Source: Bacteroidota bacterium
GTDB lineage: Bacteria > Bacteroidota > Bacteroidia > Chitinophagales > UBA10324
Reading direction: 5' to 3'
DNA length: 64,000 nucleotides
Assembly (NCBI GenBank): GCA_014190575.1
Contig: BJGQ01000007.1
Location: 24,977-88,976, forward strand
How positions within the stretch are numbered: position 1 is the first letter of the stretch; each line of letters starts with the position of its first letter. The notes under the pieces are model-generated. The model was not told where the DNA came from and searched no databases. It worked only from the letters and a program-made list of their open reading frames with translations. Of this stretch, positions 9,612-18,773 are shown in pieces. Position numbers and translations under genes: made by a program.

Positions 9612-11072
9612 TTAGGCCTTAATAGTTTCCAAATTCTTTTTCAGCCAGGGAACATATTTAATTACATCATTGTCCGCATCTTTATCTTTCTGAATAAATT
9701 CTTTCATCATTATAAGCAATTTCTCCCCTTGATTTTTTGAAACTGATTTTGAAAGCAACTCAATCATAGTCAACATGTTTTTCTCCCGCTGGTAATTGTC
9801 TTCCTTCAATAAATCTTTGAAATCATTTTTTATCTGAACCAACCGATAAGTAATTGTATCTATTTCTTTTAACTCATGTCGAATCATTAGTTCGCAAACT
9901 GCAATTTTTAATTTTAATCCACTGTCAGCTTTCTTATAAGAATCAAGCAATCCCATTTTAATAATGTGTCGAATACTCTTGTCATAATTCTTCTTATCGA
10001 AATAAAATATGGCGAGATTGAGGTAAACAAAAATTTCATAAAACGGAATTGATTTTAATACCGGTCCTGCTTTTAATTCTTCCAGTAATTCAATTGCTTT
10101 ATCAGGATTCACAACAGAATAATTTATTGTTAAAGCATTGTAATAAAACACCAGGTACTTGTTATAAAGCAAGCGATTATGTTCTTCCATTCCGGTGCGC
10201 AGTTTCTCACTCCACTCTAATGATTCTTTGTATTTTTTGTTTTTGAAAAGCGTATTTACTATGAATGTGAGCATCTCTAATTTATTTTCATGAGTGCTCT
10301 TGTTGAACATTCTTTTTTTCTGAAAATTTTTATACGCAGTCAGTAAATATTTTTCAAGTGTTTTGTATTCGTGTTTTTGCAGTAGCGTGCGGCTTACTGC
10401 ATTAATCATTCTGAACTGAAATTGAGCGCTCTTCGATAATTCTTTATCAGAAGAAAATTCTTTCAATGTTTTTTCCAATAACTTAATAAGAACTGTATCT
10501 GATGAAAAATTTTGTGAAAGTTTAATACGATAGTTAATTGCTGCAAGCACCTGATCTATTTCACGAAGTTTGCTCAACTTCTCATAGTTTTTTTGTCGTT
10601 TCTCAATGTAATCTTCAGGATTAATATTCACGAGTGTATTGGAAAGCCGGATGTATTCTGAATAAATGATATCAAGCATTTCAAAATATTCAATATCTAT
10701 TGCTTTGCTTTCTGCTTTCTTTAAATAGTATCGTGCAACACTGAAATTATTCTGATTGAACTGGTGCTTGTACAATCCGAACAACGCATGAATAAAAATC
10801 TCGTCCTGACTTTCTACATATTGAAGCAGTAAGGATTTATTAAGCACCTGCAAGAGACGGTGCTTGAGTCGGTAATACGCATTGCGGTTATAAGGCGGAT
10901 AAAACTTTTTTATCGCCTCTGCTTCGGTGTAACTTTCACCCGCATCGCGAATGTGGTCGAAGAGCGAAATGTCCTTTCTGTCGTGGCTGTATTCCATTCG
11001 TGATGCATACAACTTGTAATGTCGAATGTCTTCTTTGTTCATCCGTGCGATTACCTGATTCAGAATATCCAT
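9612..11072 (-). CDS. Hypothetical helical-repeat (TPR-like) protein
   Basis: A 486-residue soluble protein without a signal peptide. It is almost wholly alpha-helical, with repeated Tyr/Leu/Ala-spaced helix pairs such as ARYYLKKAESKAIDIEYF and KIAVCELMIRHELKEIDTI that look like degenerate tetratricopeptide repeats. I recognise no catalytic motif. A protein-binding scaffold role is inferred. It is the first gene of the minus-strand run with the LtaS-like gene 23 bases downstream, and it diverges from the T9SS cargo gene at 11165. Confidence 0.8.
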   Translation of the reverse strand: MDILNQVIARMNKEDIRHYKLYASRMEYSHDRKDISLFDHIRDAGESYTEAEAIKKFYPPYNRNAYYRLKHRLLQVLNKSLLLQYVESQDEIFIHALFGLYKHQFNQNNFSVARYYLKKAESKAIDIEYFEMLDIIYSEYIRLSNTLVNINPEDYIEKRQKNYEKLSKLREIDQVLAAINYRIKLSQNFSSDTVLIKLLEKTLKEFSSDKELSKSAQFQFRMINAVSRTLLQKHEYKTLEKYLLTAYKNFQKKRMFNKSTHENKLEMLTFIVNTLFKNKKYKESLEWSEKLRTGMEEHNRLLYNKYLVFYYNALTINYSVVNPDKAIELLEELKAGPVLKSIPFYEIFVYLNLAIFYFDKKNYDKSIRHIIKMGLLDSYKKADSGLKLKIAVCELMIRHELKEIDTITYRLVQIKNDFKDLLKEDNYQREKNMLTMIELLSKSVSKNQGEKLLIMMKEFIQKDKDADNDVIKYVPWLKKNLETIKA

Positions 11073-11118
11073 TTTGTTAAATTTTTATGAAGGCGTAAGA
11101 AATATATATTTTCCGAAA

Positions 11119-11147
11119 TTGCAAAACCTTTTATACATTTAACTTTG
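11119..11147 (+). promoter_or_regulatory. Bacteroidota sigma-A-type promoter, TTG-N18-TAACTTTG
   Basis: TTG at 11119-11121 and a perfect TAnnTTTG box (TAACTTTG) at 11140-11147, separated by 18 bases. This is the consensus Bacteroidota arrangement, with the ATG 17 bases after the box. It implies a very short leader. Confidence 0.7.
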
Positions 11148-11164
11148 AACAATAAATCAACACC

Positions 11165-11824
11165 ATGAAAAAAGTTCTACTTGTCCTTTTTGTTTTAAGT
11201 CTTTCGACTTCAGTTTTCGCACAGACTGATATCAGCATTACAAATGTGAATCTTGTTGACACTGCGTATTTAAATGATAATCCGCAATTGTCACTTTCAT
11301 TTACAAATAATGCAGCAGTAGATTTTACCGGCTCCATTGAGGCAAAGGCAACTGTGCAGGGTCATCCGATTCCGGATTTGATTACTGCTTCTTCATTGCC
11401 AATAGCTGCAGGTGTCTCTACGCAGTTTACAGGTATGTCATTATTAATAGCTGCTTCCAATTATTTTACCCTTGGAGATAATGTGGTGGTTATCTGGCCC
11501 GTTGCAATGACTACAATTGATACCACAGTTGGTGATACAGTTCATCAGAATGTGCATGTTCTTTTCCCGAACGGAATCAATGATCCATCTCTCACTGGTA
11601 AAGTTTTAATTTTCTCAGTTGCAAAAAATCAATTCCATATTATCAACCAAACACAAAGTGTAATTGCTGAATCAAATATTTATGATTTGAGCGGAAGGAG
11701 AATTGAAAATTTAATCGGAGATAACAATCAGGTTCAATTGGAAAATATTTCTTCAGGCATTTATTTACTTGAAGTGAAATTGTCTGATGGAAGAAAAGCC
11801 AATTTTAAAATCCTGGTTCAGTAA
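11165..11824 (+). CDS. Small secreted protein with T9SS sorting domain
   Basis: 219 residues. A clean signal peptide ends at SVFAQ (residue 20). A central beta-rich domain of about 110 residues, resembling an adhesion or CARDB-like fold, comes next. The C-terminal T9SS sorting domain follows (IYDLSGRRIENL, then ISSGIYLLEVKLSDGRK). It should be exported by the Gld/Por system encoded at 42.9-48.8 kb. No enzymatic motif is visible, so the molecular role is unknown. It has its own promoter and a strong terminator and appears monocistronic. Confidence 0.88.
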   Translation: MKKVLLVLFVLSLSTSVFAQTDISITNVNLVDTAYLNDNPQLSLSFTNNAAVDFTGSIEAKATVQGHPIPDLITASSLPIAAGVSTQFTGMSLLIAASNYFTLGDNVVVIWPVAMTTIDTTVGDTVHQNVHVLFPNGINDPSLTGKVLIFSVAKNQFHIINQTQSVIAESNIYDLSGRRIENLIGDNNQVQLENISSGIYLLEVKLSDGRKANFKILVQ

Positions 11825-11847
11825 AATTTAAAAGTCAAGCAGATTTT

Positions 11848-11881
11848 AAACAGACCTTTCATTTCGAAAGGTCTGTTTTGG
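11848..11881 (+). terminator. Strong rho-independent terminator
   Basis: A perfect 13-bp stem (AAACAGACCTTTC and its complement) with a 5-base loop, ending in TTTT. It sits 24 bases after the stop of the small T9SS cargo gene. Confidence 0.92.
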
Positions 11882-11917
11882 TTTAAAGCCGTTAGTAGTA
11901 AATATTATTCTTTAAAA

Positions 11918-11946
11918 TTGTAAAAAAATTCGAATAACTATTTTAG
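11918..11946 (+). promoter_or_regulatory. Possible promoter for the cytochrome/DUF5777 operon
   Basis: TTG at 11918 and TATTTTAG at 11939-11946 are spaced by 18 bases. The -7 box has one mismatch to TAnnTTTG. It lies just upstream of the ATG at 11972 and after the preceding terminator, where a promoter is expected. Confidence 0.3.
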
Positions 11947-11971
11947 CATCCTTCAATAATCGAAGAACCGA

Positions 11972-12343
11972 ATGCAAATGCAAAAATCAATTCTTAAGAT
12001 TTTTATTATCACAATTTCAATTGCCATGTATTGCTCCTGCACGCATGATTCGCTCGTTAAGCCGAAAGAGGTGAGTTTTAAAAACGATGTGCTATTAGTT
12101 ATAGCAGGAAATTGTCAAACTTCAGGTTGTCATGGAGCGACTGGTTTTTCAAATTTTCCATTAGTTACTTATGAGGATGTGATTAATAATGGGGATGTTG
12201 AATCCGGTAAACCGAATAGCAGTAAAATTTATAAATCAATAAACGGACAAACCGGTGATCTGATGCCCCCATCCGGAGTTTTGTCTGCTGTCCAGATTCA
12301 GATTGTTCATGATTGGATAGAACAGGGCGCAAAAAATAATTAA
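11972..12343 (+). CDS. Cytochrome c-like lipoprotein with C-x4-CH motif
   Basis: 123 residues. A hydrophobic leader ends in a lipobox-like CSC near residue 22, so the protein is probably membrane-anchored in the periplasm. A single haem-type motif, CQTSGCH, has four residues between the cysteines instead of two. A late LMPPSG supplies a possible distal methionine. The C-terminal half (VHDWIEQGAKNN) is typical of small cytochrome c-like domains. The stop overlaps the start of the next gene as TAATG, so translation is probably coupled. Haem binding is likely but not certain given the spacing. A nearby ATG at 11978 is an alternative start. Confidence 0.8.
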   Translation: MQMQKSILKIFIITISIAMYCSCTHDSLVKPKEVSFKNDVLLVIAGNCQTSGCHGATGFSNFPLVTYEDVINNGDVESGKPNSSKIYKSINGQTGDLMPPSGVLSAVQIQIVHDWIEQGAKNN

Positions 12344-12714
12344 TGATGAAAAAATTTTCGAGCGCAATAACTATTCTTCTGCTGCTTATTTCAGGATGTT
12401 ATTACGATAAGTACGATAAACTTTATCCGCCGGCAACAAATGCAAACTGTGATTCGGTGAATGTTACATACGCTGTTACAGTCAGAGCAATTTTGGATAA
12501 TTACTGCATGTCATGTCATGATGCGACCACTGCTTCAGGTGGAGCTGTGTTTGATTCACATTCCAATATTCTTCCGTGGGCACAGAGCGGACAGTTGATG
12601 GGAGATGTAAAACAACTGAGTGGATTTGTGCAAATGCCACCTGGATCAAAATTGAGTGATTGTGATATTGCAAAATTGCAGAAGTGGGTGAACGATGGGG
12701 CACCCGATAACTAA
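12343..12714 (+). CDS. Cytochrome c-like lipoprotein
   Basis: 123 residues with a lipoprotein signal (LLISGC, cysteine near residue 19). A canonical haem c motif CMSCH is followed by a distal methionine candidate in QMPPGSKL and the C-terminal helix LQKWVNDGAPDN. It is a diverged relative of the preceding gene and is coupled to it through TAATG. In Bacteroidota such small cytochrome-like lipoproteins are often found beside DUF5777 barrel genes, as here. A periplasmic electron-transfer role is inferred and the partners are unknown. Confidence 0.85.
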   Translation: MMKKFSSAITILLLLISGCYYDKYDKLYPPATNANCDSVNVTYAVTVRAILDNYCMSCHDATTASGGAVFDSHSNILPWAQSGQLMGDVKQLSGFVQMPPGSKLSDCDIAKLQKWVNDGAPDN

Positions 12715-12724
12715 AATAAATTCT

Positions 12725-13603
12725 ATGAAAAAATTATTTGTGTTCATCCTGATGATGAGTGTTTTTCAATTGGCATCTGCTCAGGATTTAATGGATATGT
12801 TAAATGACTCGGCGGTTAAAACAAACGAAATTGTTCATGCAACTTTTAAAGGGACACGCCTGATAAATTTTCACACAATAGAAACAGCCGGCAAACGCAC
12901 ATTGGAATTTCGTGTCGCACATCGCTTCGGTGATTTGAGTTCGGGTGGATATGGATTTTATGGATTGGATGGACCTGCAAGTTTGAATCTTTCTTTCAAT
13001 TATAGTTTCGATGGAAGATTTGAAATTGGAGTTAGTCGGACTTCAGTTGATAAATTGTATTCGGGTTATTTGAAATATAGGTTGATCAGACAAAAATCAA
13101 ATGGCAAAATGCCCATCAGCATAACACTATTGAGCGAAATGAATGTGGTTGGACTGAAAAGTTCAAATGCAACGAATCCGGAATATCATTATTTTGATGA
13201 TCGTTTCAGTTATGTGCATCAGATTATGGTTGCAAGTAAAATTTCTGAAGCGTTTTCTTTTCAAGTTTCACCCACAATGGTTCACTATAATTTGATGACC
13301 AACATTTCCGATCACAACGATATTTATTCTGTGGTTGGAATGGGGCGAATGAAAATTTCAAAACGAACCGCTTTGACTGCTGAGTATTGTTATCGCATTA
13401 ATAAATATTCTCCTGAGTTTGCTAAAAATCACAATAGCGTAGCTGTAGGAATGGATCTAGAAACAGGCGGTCATGTGTTTCAATTTTTCTTCACTAATAG
13501 TTTTGGTATTAACGAAGCACAGGCAATTCCATATACAAAAGGTGATGTGCTTAAAGGAAATCTGAAGCTCGGATTTAATATTTCGAGAGTGTTTACTCTT
13601 TAA
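12725..13603 (+). CDS. DUF5777 family outer membrane beta-barrel-like protein
   Basis: 292 residues from the ATG at 12725. The signal peptide MKKLFVFILMMSVFQLASA precedes a beta-rich mature part with the family-like stretches FKGTRLINFHTIE, LEFRVAHRFGD and GPASLNLSFNYSF. Alternating hydrophobic strands suggest an outer membrane barrel. It lies 10 bases after the second cytochrome gene and is probably co-transcribed. An in-frame ATG at 12695 lies inside the cytochrome gene and would spoil the signal peptide. The stop overlaps the stop of gldH on the other strand. The biochemical function is not known. Confidence 0.85.
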   Translation: MKKLFVFILMMSVFQLASAQDLMDMLNDSAVKTNEIVHATFKGTRLINFHTIETAGKRTLEFRVAHRFGDLSSGGYGFYGLDGPASLNLSFNYSFDGRFEIGVSRTSVDKLYSGYLKYRLIRQKSNGKMPISITLLSEMNVVGLKSSNATNPEYHYFDDRFSYVHQIMVASKISEAFSFQVSPTMVHYNLMTNISDHNDIYSVVGMGRMKISKRTALTAEYCYRINKYSPEFAKNHNSVAVGMDLETGGHVFQFFFTNSFGINEAQAIPYTKGDVLKGNLKLGFNISRVFTL

Positions 13604-14082
13604 TTTATCGGAGTAGTTTGTTCCACCCGTAATCCCATTGCCATAATTCCATCCAATGGATCTTGCCGCATAATCTGTTCGAACTCTAAAGAGTATTTTC
13701 CTTTTTGATTAAAGATGGCATTTTGTTGGGCGAGGTATTTTAAATCCCAAACATCACCCATTCCTTCACCGTGCCATGCACCTTCTTCATCAGCCAATGG
13801 AATTTCAACCCGTTGCTTTTGTGAATTTCCACCAGGAGAAGTAGTGGTAACCATGACCCATAAATTACTGTATGGATAAATAGTTGAATGACGAACATTT
13901 ATGTAAACATTATAAGTAGCTGAAGTATCTTGAATATCCACTTCTAATTTTATTTTATCAGAATTTTTCCATGAAGATTTTACTATGGAAATATTTTTTT
14001 CAAACACTCGATTCTTTTCACAACTCTGAAGGCTGATAGTGGAAATAAAAATTGAAAAAAGCAGGATAGAATTTATTTTCAT
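13600..14082 (-). CDS. gldH: Gliding motility lipoprotein GldH
   Basis: 160 residues with a lipoprotein signal (ISLQSC). The GldH hallmark stretch YINVRHSTIYPYSNLWVMV is present, followed by WHGEGMGDVWD and EFEQIMRQDPLDGI. GldH is a lipoprotein needed for gliding in Flavobacterium and is widely kept in Bacteroidota beside ricT. It starts 15 bases after the end of ricT, so the order holB-ricT-gldH reads as a minus-strand run. Confidence 0.93.
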   Translation of the reverse strand: MKINSILLFSIFISTISLQSCEKNRVFEKNISIVKSSWKNSDKIKLEVDIQDTSATYNVYINVRHSTIYPYSNLWVMVTTTSPGGNSQKQRVEIPLADEEGAWHGEGMGDVWDLKYLAQQNAIFNQKGKYSLEFEQIMRQDPLDGIMAMGLRVEQTTPIN

Positions 14083-14097
14083 TTTCTTAATAATAAA

Positions 14098-15528
14098 TTA
14101 TCCAATGGACGGCCGAGTGGGACCACTATCATCACGATTAGGTTTCGGGCGATTGGTATTTTGATTCGGGTTTTTATTTTGATTCGGATTTGGCCGCTGC
14201 TGATTCGGATTTTGTTTTTGCGGAGGTCGCTGATTTGGATTTTGTTTTTGTCGTTGCGGTTGTTGTTTCCGTTCGCCACCCTGCAAAGGTTTCGGTTGGT
14301 TCTGAGGTTTTGCAACTGACTGATTTGGTTTTTCAGTAGCAGAACGATTTTGATTTCTGTCTCCACCTCTATCTTTTTCTCTGTCTCCTCTTCCTTTCGA
14401 TTTCTTTTTCTTTTTAGAAGTTAAAGATTCCAATGTTGTTTGGCCAACCACATCAGCATATTTTAATTCTTCTTCTACATCCGTTTTTCTAGTTGGCGCT
14501 TTCACAGCAAATGAACCAAGGTCGGCAGGCTTCACACCATTCTTATTCATTTCAACTATTTCCTTCACCTTATCTACAGGCACCGGATGAAAAATATTTT
14601 TTTCCTTGTAAGCAAAAAACATCAACCTTCTGAAAATATCTGTCTTCATCAGGTAAGCAGTTCCCCCCTCAGTTTCTAACTTTTCTACATTCTTCGGAAA
14701 ATCAATCAATGCATCCAGGTAAGTATCGAGTTCATAATTCAAACAACATTTTAATCTTCCACACTGACCTGAAAGTTTTGCCTGATTGATTGATAGATTC
14801 TGATAACGAGCAGCAGAAGTTGTAACCGATTTAAATTCTGTTAACCAGGTACTGCAACACAATTCTCTTCCGCATGAACCTATGCCACCAATACGCGCAG
14901 CTTCCTGCCTTGCACCAATGTGATTCATTTCAACTTTCACTTTAAACTCAGTAGCATACGCTTTTATCAACTCACGAAAATCAACACGGTCTTCGGCTAT
15001 AAAATAGAAAGTTGCTTTTTTTCCATCCCCTTGAAATTCCACATCACCAATTTTCATATCCAGATTCATTGAGCGCGCAATTGCTCTTGCACGCACCATT
15101 GTTTCTTTATCGCGTTTGCTTGCTTCTTCCCATTTGTTCTGGTCATTCTCACTTGCTTTGCGAAGCACACTTCGAATGTTTGCATTGTTCTCCTGAATTC
15201 TTTTCCGCTTCATCTGAAGTCGAACCAATTCTCCGGTGAGTGATGCAATTCCAACATTATACCCACCCATTTCAACATCAACCACCACTACATCATGTGT
15301 GTCGATTAATAATTTATTGGTGTTGCGAAAAATTTCTTTGCGCGAACCATTCTTGAAACTCACTTCAACAAAACGCGTGATTTCATCATCATATCCAACC
15401 GCAATTCCTGAAAGCCAGTCGTAAGTATTTAAGCGATTGCAACCGCCACTCGAACACGAGCCGTTGCTTTTACATCCGGATGGTTTGCCATCCTTACCCG
15501 CACCTGAAGTACATCCGTTACAACTCAT
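14098..15528 (-). CDS. ricT: PSP1 domain protein RicT/YaaT-like
   Basis: 476 residues. A cysteine-rich N-terminus (residues 1-31, with CNGC and SSGGCN) precedes the PSP1 domain (~45-300). That domain carries the conserved cysteine blocks GSCGRELCCSTW and GQCGRLKCCLNYE, which in relatives bind iron-sulfur clusters. In Bacillus, RicT works with RicA and RicF on RNA processing; those partners are not visible here. The last ~100 residues are a low-complexity Asn/Gln/Pro/Lys tail with repeated NPNQ and QKQNPNQ units, probably disordered. It lies between holB and gldH, a common Bacteroidota arrangement. Confidence 0.93.
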   Translation of the reverse strand: MSCNGCTSGAGKDGKPSGCKSNGSCSSGGCNRLNTYDWLSGIAVGYDDEITRFVEVSFKNGSRKEIFRNTNKLLIDTHDVVVVDVEMGGYNVGIASLTGELVRLQMKRKRIQENNANIRSVLRKASENDQNKWEEASKRDKETMVRARAIARSMNLDMKIGDVEFQGDGKKATFYFIAEDRVDFRELIKAYATEFKVKVEMNHIGARQEAARIGGIGSCGRELCCSTWLTEFKSVTTSAARYQNLSINQAKLSGQCGRLKCCLNYELDTYLDALIDFPKNVEKLETEGGTAYLMKTDIFRRLMFFAYKEKNIFHPVPVDKVKEIVEMNKNGVKPADLGSFAVKAPTRKTDVEEELKYADVVGQTTLESLTSKKKKKSKGRGDREKDRGGDRNQNRSATEKPNQSVAKPQNQPKPLQGGERKQQPQRQKQNPNQRPPQKQNPNQQRPNPNQNKNPNQNTNRPKPNRDDSGPTRPSIG

Positions 15529-15661
15529 AATTCAATTTTAAAGTGATGAAATTTATGAGTATTGAATTTTTACAAATTGATTTTTTCATTGTGGTTTTTT
15601 TGTTGAAGAAAAATGAAAGAATAAAATCACTCTTCACAAATTTTATTCAACGATAGTTGAT

Positions 15662-16837
15662 TCAGGTCAAAACTACTTCATTCCTTTTTAACAGGTGCGA
15701 CAGGAATATGCCGAGATTCATGAACAGAATTTTCGGATTGGCATTTCGCTCCAAGTGAAAACAAGATTCCTCGAGACGCTTGATTATTTCTTCCTTGCTC
15801 TGAAACGACAATCGTTGGTTCATGTATTGGGCAAGTTTCAATTCATTTTCAGTCAATCGCGCTTTTGCTTCACCAATGTGTTCAAGCACAAAAACTTCGC
15901 GCATCAAATCCAGTCCGTAGCGCAAAAGTCCTTTCATGTTTTCTCGTCCTAAATCAGTATTTACTTTCTCGCAAAAATCTATCAGCGTTTTTCCTTCGTG
16001 ACTTCCCTTCAAACAGATTCTTAAAAAAAGTAAGTACAGTTTTTCATTATCATCTTCGCTGTTCTTAGCGAGTTTTAATGCTTCATTAAAATTTCCATCC
16101 ACTTGTCGTGCAATCGCGTGTGCTTCTTTTACTGTTACACCTTGCTTGTTTTCTAATTGAAAAATAATTTCTTCATCTTTCAATCGCGGCACTTTAATTA
16201 TTTGCACTCGAGATAAAATTGTATTCAGAATTTGTTCTTCATTATTTGCAACAAGAATAAAAACTGTATTGTCCGGCGGTTCTTCCAATGATTTCAATAA
16301 AATATTTCCCTCTTTACCCAATAGTTCGGGCATCCAGATTATAACTACTTTATAAATGGATTCAAAAGTTTTGAAGTTGAGCATTCGAATTATTTCACGA
16401 CACTCATCCGCGCTAATATTTCCCTGCTTATTATCAGACTCAATGGTCTCAATCCAATCTTGAACATTTTGATATGGATTATTTGCAAATTCTTTTCTCC
16501 ATTCCTGAATAAAATCTGCACTCTTCGGTTTTTTAATTTTTGTTGAAGTCACCGGATAAACAAAATGAATATCGGGATGAATCAGCTTTTCTGATTTCAC
16601 ACACGACGAACATTCACCACAACTATCTCCATCCATCCTGTCAACGCCGTTGTTGGTGTTTTCACCAACAACTCTGTTTTCACAATTCAGATATTGTGCG
16701 AATGCAACTGCGAGCGAAAGATGCCCGCTTCCTTCCTGACCCAACAACATAATTGCATGAGGCACACGCTTGTTCGCAACACTCTGAATGAGTTGCTGCT
16801 TCAAAGATTCCTGACCGATGATGGAAGAAAATTGCAT
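15662..16837 (-). CDS. holB: DNA polymerase III delta-prime subunit
   Basis: 391 residues with an AAA+ clamp-loader fold. FSSIIGQESLKQQL opens the protein, then a degenerate P-loop GQEGSGHLS that lacks the usual Lys-Thr, as expected for delta-prime, which does not hydrolyse ATP. A zinc-binding CGECSSC motif comes next, then HPDIHFVYPV and ILLKSLEEPP. It loads the sliding clamp together with delta and gamma/tau. The 133-base gap to ricT holds no feature I can name. Confidence 0.92.
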   Translation of the reverse strand: MQFSSIIGQESLKQQLIQSVANKRVPHAIMLLGQEGSGHLSLAVAFAQYLNCENRVVGENTNNGVDRMDGDSCGECSSCVKSEKLIHPDIHFVYPVTSTKIKKPKSADFIQEWRKEFANNPYQNVQDWIETIESDNKQGNISADECREIIRMLNFKTFESIYKVVIIWMPELLGKEGNILLKSLEEPPDNTVFILVANNEEQILNTILSRVQIIKVPRLKDEEIIFQLENKQGVTVKEAHAIARQVDGNFNEALKLAKNSEDDNEKLYLLFLRICLKGSHEGKTLIDFCEKVNTDLGRENMKGLLRYGLDLMREVFVLEHIGEAKARLTENELKLAQYMNQRLSFQSKEEIIKRLEESCFHLERNANPKILFMNLGIFLSHLLKRNEVVLT

Positions 16838-16974
16838 CGCGGTAAAAATAGAAATACTGAATTGAAGATTTTAATTTCTAATTATTCATGAAAATATTTT
16901 TCATAACTGTATTCACCAGTTAACTAATAAACCAATAAACAAACCACGGAATGAACAATTAACTTATTCAGCAC

Positions 16975-17005
16975 TTGCACCACCAATATCAAAAGTTTAG
17001 GTTTG
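16975..17005 (+). promoter_or_regulatory. Bacteroidota promoter, TTG-N20-TAGGTTTG
   Basis: TTG at 16975-16977 and a perfect TAnnTTTG box (TAGGTTTG) at 16998-17005 with 20 bases between. The permease ATG is 20 bases after the box. The rest of the 187-base gap upstream holds only a weak AT-rich inverted repeat around 16887-16905. Confidence 0.65.
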
Positions 17006-17024
17006 ACACAATCCTATTCTACAC

Positions 17025-18716
17025 ATGAATTTAAAACCACTGTTCCGCAAAAAACCTGTTACACAATTACTCGAAGAAGTAAAACTCGGACAGCACGAAT
17101 CAGAACACAATCCATCAATGGATACAGGTGAAGTTGCGTTAAGCCGAACACTGCGGGTGCGAGATCTTACTGCTTTTGGAATTGCAGCAATCATTGGTGC
17201 AGGAAGTTTCAGTTCAATGGGTATGGCATGTTACAGTGGCGGACCTGCGGTAATTTTTCTTTTCATTATCTGTGCGGTGGCGTGTGGTTTCACCGCTTTG
17301 TGTTATGCAGAATTTGCATCGCGTGTTCCAACTTCAGGTAGTGCTTATACTTATTCTTATGTTGCCTTCGGCGAAATGTTTGCGTGGATTATTGGTTGGG
17401 CTTTGCTGATGGAATATTCCATTGGAAATATTTATGTCGCGTTTGCATGGAGCGGATATTTTACAAATCTCATTGGAGCGATTGGTTTGCATATTCCTGA
17501 ATGGCTTACAATAAATTATACCGCTGCGCATCAGGCAGCATTGAAAAATGTGGCGGGTGAAGGACTCACTGCTTGGAACATGGCACCAATGATTGGCAAT
17601 CTGAAAATCATTTTTGATTTGCCTGCTGTGATTGTGAATGGATTGATTACATGGTTGGTTTATGTGGGAGTGAAAGAGTCACGCAATTTCAGTAACACGA
17701 TGGTGGCGATTAAACTGATTGTAATTGTACTGGTGATTGTGGTTGGATGTTTTTATGTGGATATTGATAACTGGACTCCGTTTATGCCCAATGGATTTGG
17801 TGGCGTGATGAGCGGAGTGGCGGCTGTATTTTTTGCGTACATCGGTTTCGATGCGGTGTCAACTCTTGCCGAAGAAAGTAAAAATCCGCAGCGCGATTTG
17901 CCACGCGGAATGATTTACTCATTGGTGATTTGCACAGTGCTCTACATTATTCTTTCGTTGGTGCTCACCGGAATGGTGAAATATAATTTGCTTGGAGTGA
18001 GTGACCCGCTCGCCGAAATTTTTAAAATCACTGGAGTAAAATGGATGCTATTTATTGTTTCGATTGCAGCAGTTGTGGCAATGACAAGTGTGCTTTTAGT
18101 TTTTCAAATGGGACAACCAAGAATATGGATGAGCATGAGCCGCGATGGATTATTGCCGAAAAGATTTTCAAACATTCATCCGAAATATAAAACTCCTGCA
18201 TTCGCAACTGTCATAACAGGATTAGTAGTAGGTGTTCCGTTATTTTTTACCGACGAAAATTTTGTACTCGACTTCACCAGCATCGGAACTTTGTTTGCGT
18301 TTGTTTTGGTGTGTGGTGGTGTGCTGATGTTGCCGCGAAAAGAAAAGACTTCATCCAATTCATTTCAGCTTCCATATATCAATGGAAAATTTATTGTTCC
18401 TGTTTTAATTGTTGTTGCTTTTTCGTTTCTGTATTATCAGTTTCCTGAATACTTCAAAGATTTGTTGAATATCAATTCAGGAAATGCAGCGCAGAATATT
18501 CCAATGCTCGTGTTCATCGCGCTGTGCGGAGTGATGGCTGTTTTTTCTTTCGTCAAAAACTTTTCGCTCATTCCGGTGCTTGGAGTTTTATCGTGTTGCT
18601 ACCTGCTTACTGGCATGGCGGTTTCCAACTGGTCGTGGTTCGCTATCTGGTTGGTTATCGGGTTGGTGGTTTACCTGCTTTATGGATACAAGCATAGTAA
18701 GTTGAATAAAGCTTAA
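17025..18716 (+). CDS. APC family amino acid permease
   Basis: 563 residues with about 12-14 membrane helices. The first helix has the APC substrate-binding pattern GIAAIIGAGSFSSMG. SGGPAVIFLFIICAVACGF, YAEFASRVPTSGSAYTYSY and FFAYIGFDAVSTLAEESKNP are typical of the cationic amino acid transporter branch. It imports amino acids, and the substrate cannot be read from the sequence. It has its own promoter and stands alone; tetR starts 76 bases later. Confidence 0.92.
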   Translation: MNLKPLFRKKPVTQLLEEVKLGQHESEHNPSMDTGEVALSRTLRVRDLTAFGIAAIIGAGSFSSMGMACYSGGPAVIFLFIICAVACGFTALCYAEFASRVPTSGSAYTYSYVAFGEMFAWIIGWALLMEYSIGNIYVAFAWSGYFTNLIGAIGLHIPEWLTINYTAAHQAALKNVAGEGLTAWNMAPMIGNLKIIFDLPAVIVNGLITWLVYVGVKESRNFSNTMVAIKLIVIVLVIVVGCFYVDIDNWTPFMPNGFGGVMSGVAAVFFAYIGFDAVSTLAEESKNPQRDLPRGMIYSLVICTVLYIILSLVLTGMVKYNLLGVSDPLAEIFKITGVKWMLFIVSIAAVVAMTSVLLVFQMGQPRIWMSMSRDGLLPKRFSNIHPKYKTPAFATVITGLVVGVPLFFTDENFVLDFTSIGTLFAFVLVCGGVLMLPRKEKTSSNSFQLPYINGKFIVPVLIVVAFSFLYYQFPEYFKDLLNINSGNAAQNIPMLVFIALCGVMAVFSFVKNFSLIPVLGVLSCCYLLTGMAVSNWSWFAIWLVIGLVVYLLYGYKHSKLNKA

Positions 18717-18773
18717 ACCCTTACACTAAAATAATTCTTGCACAATTCAATTCACTGTGTTTCATTTGCACTA

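Noticed and set aside
14079..14366. 95-codon minus-strand frame overlapping the ricT tail
   Set aside because: It is an out-of-frame reading of the low-complexity tail and ends at the gldH start; no independent support.
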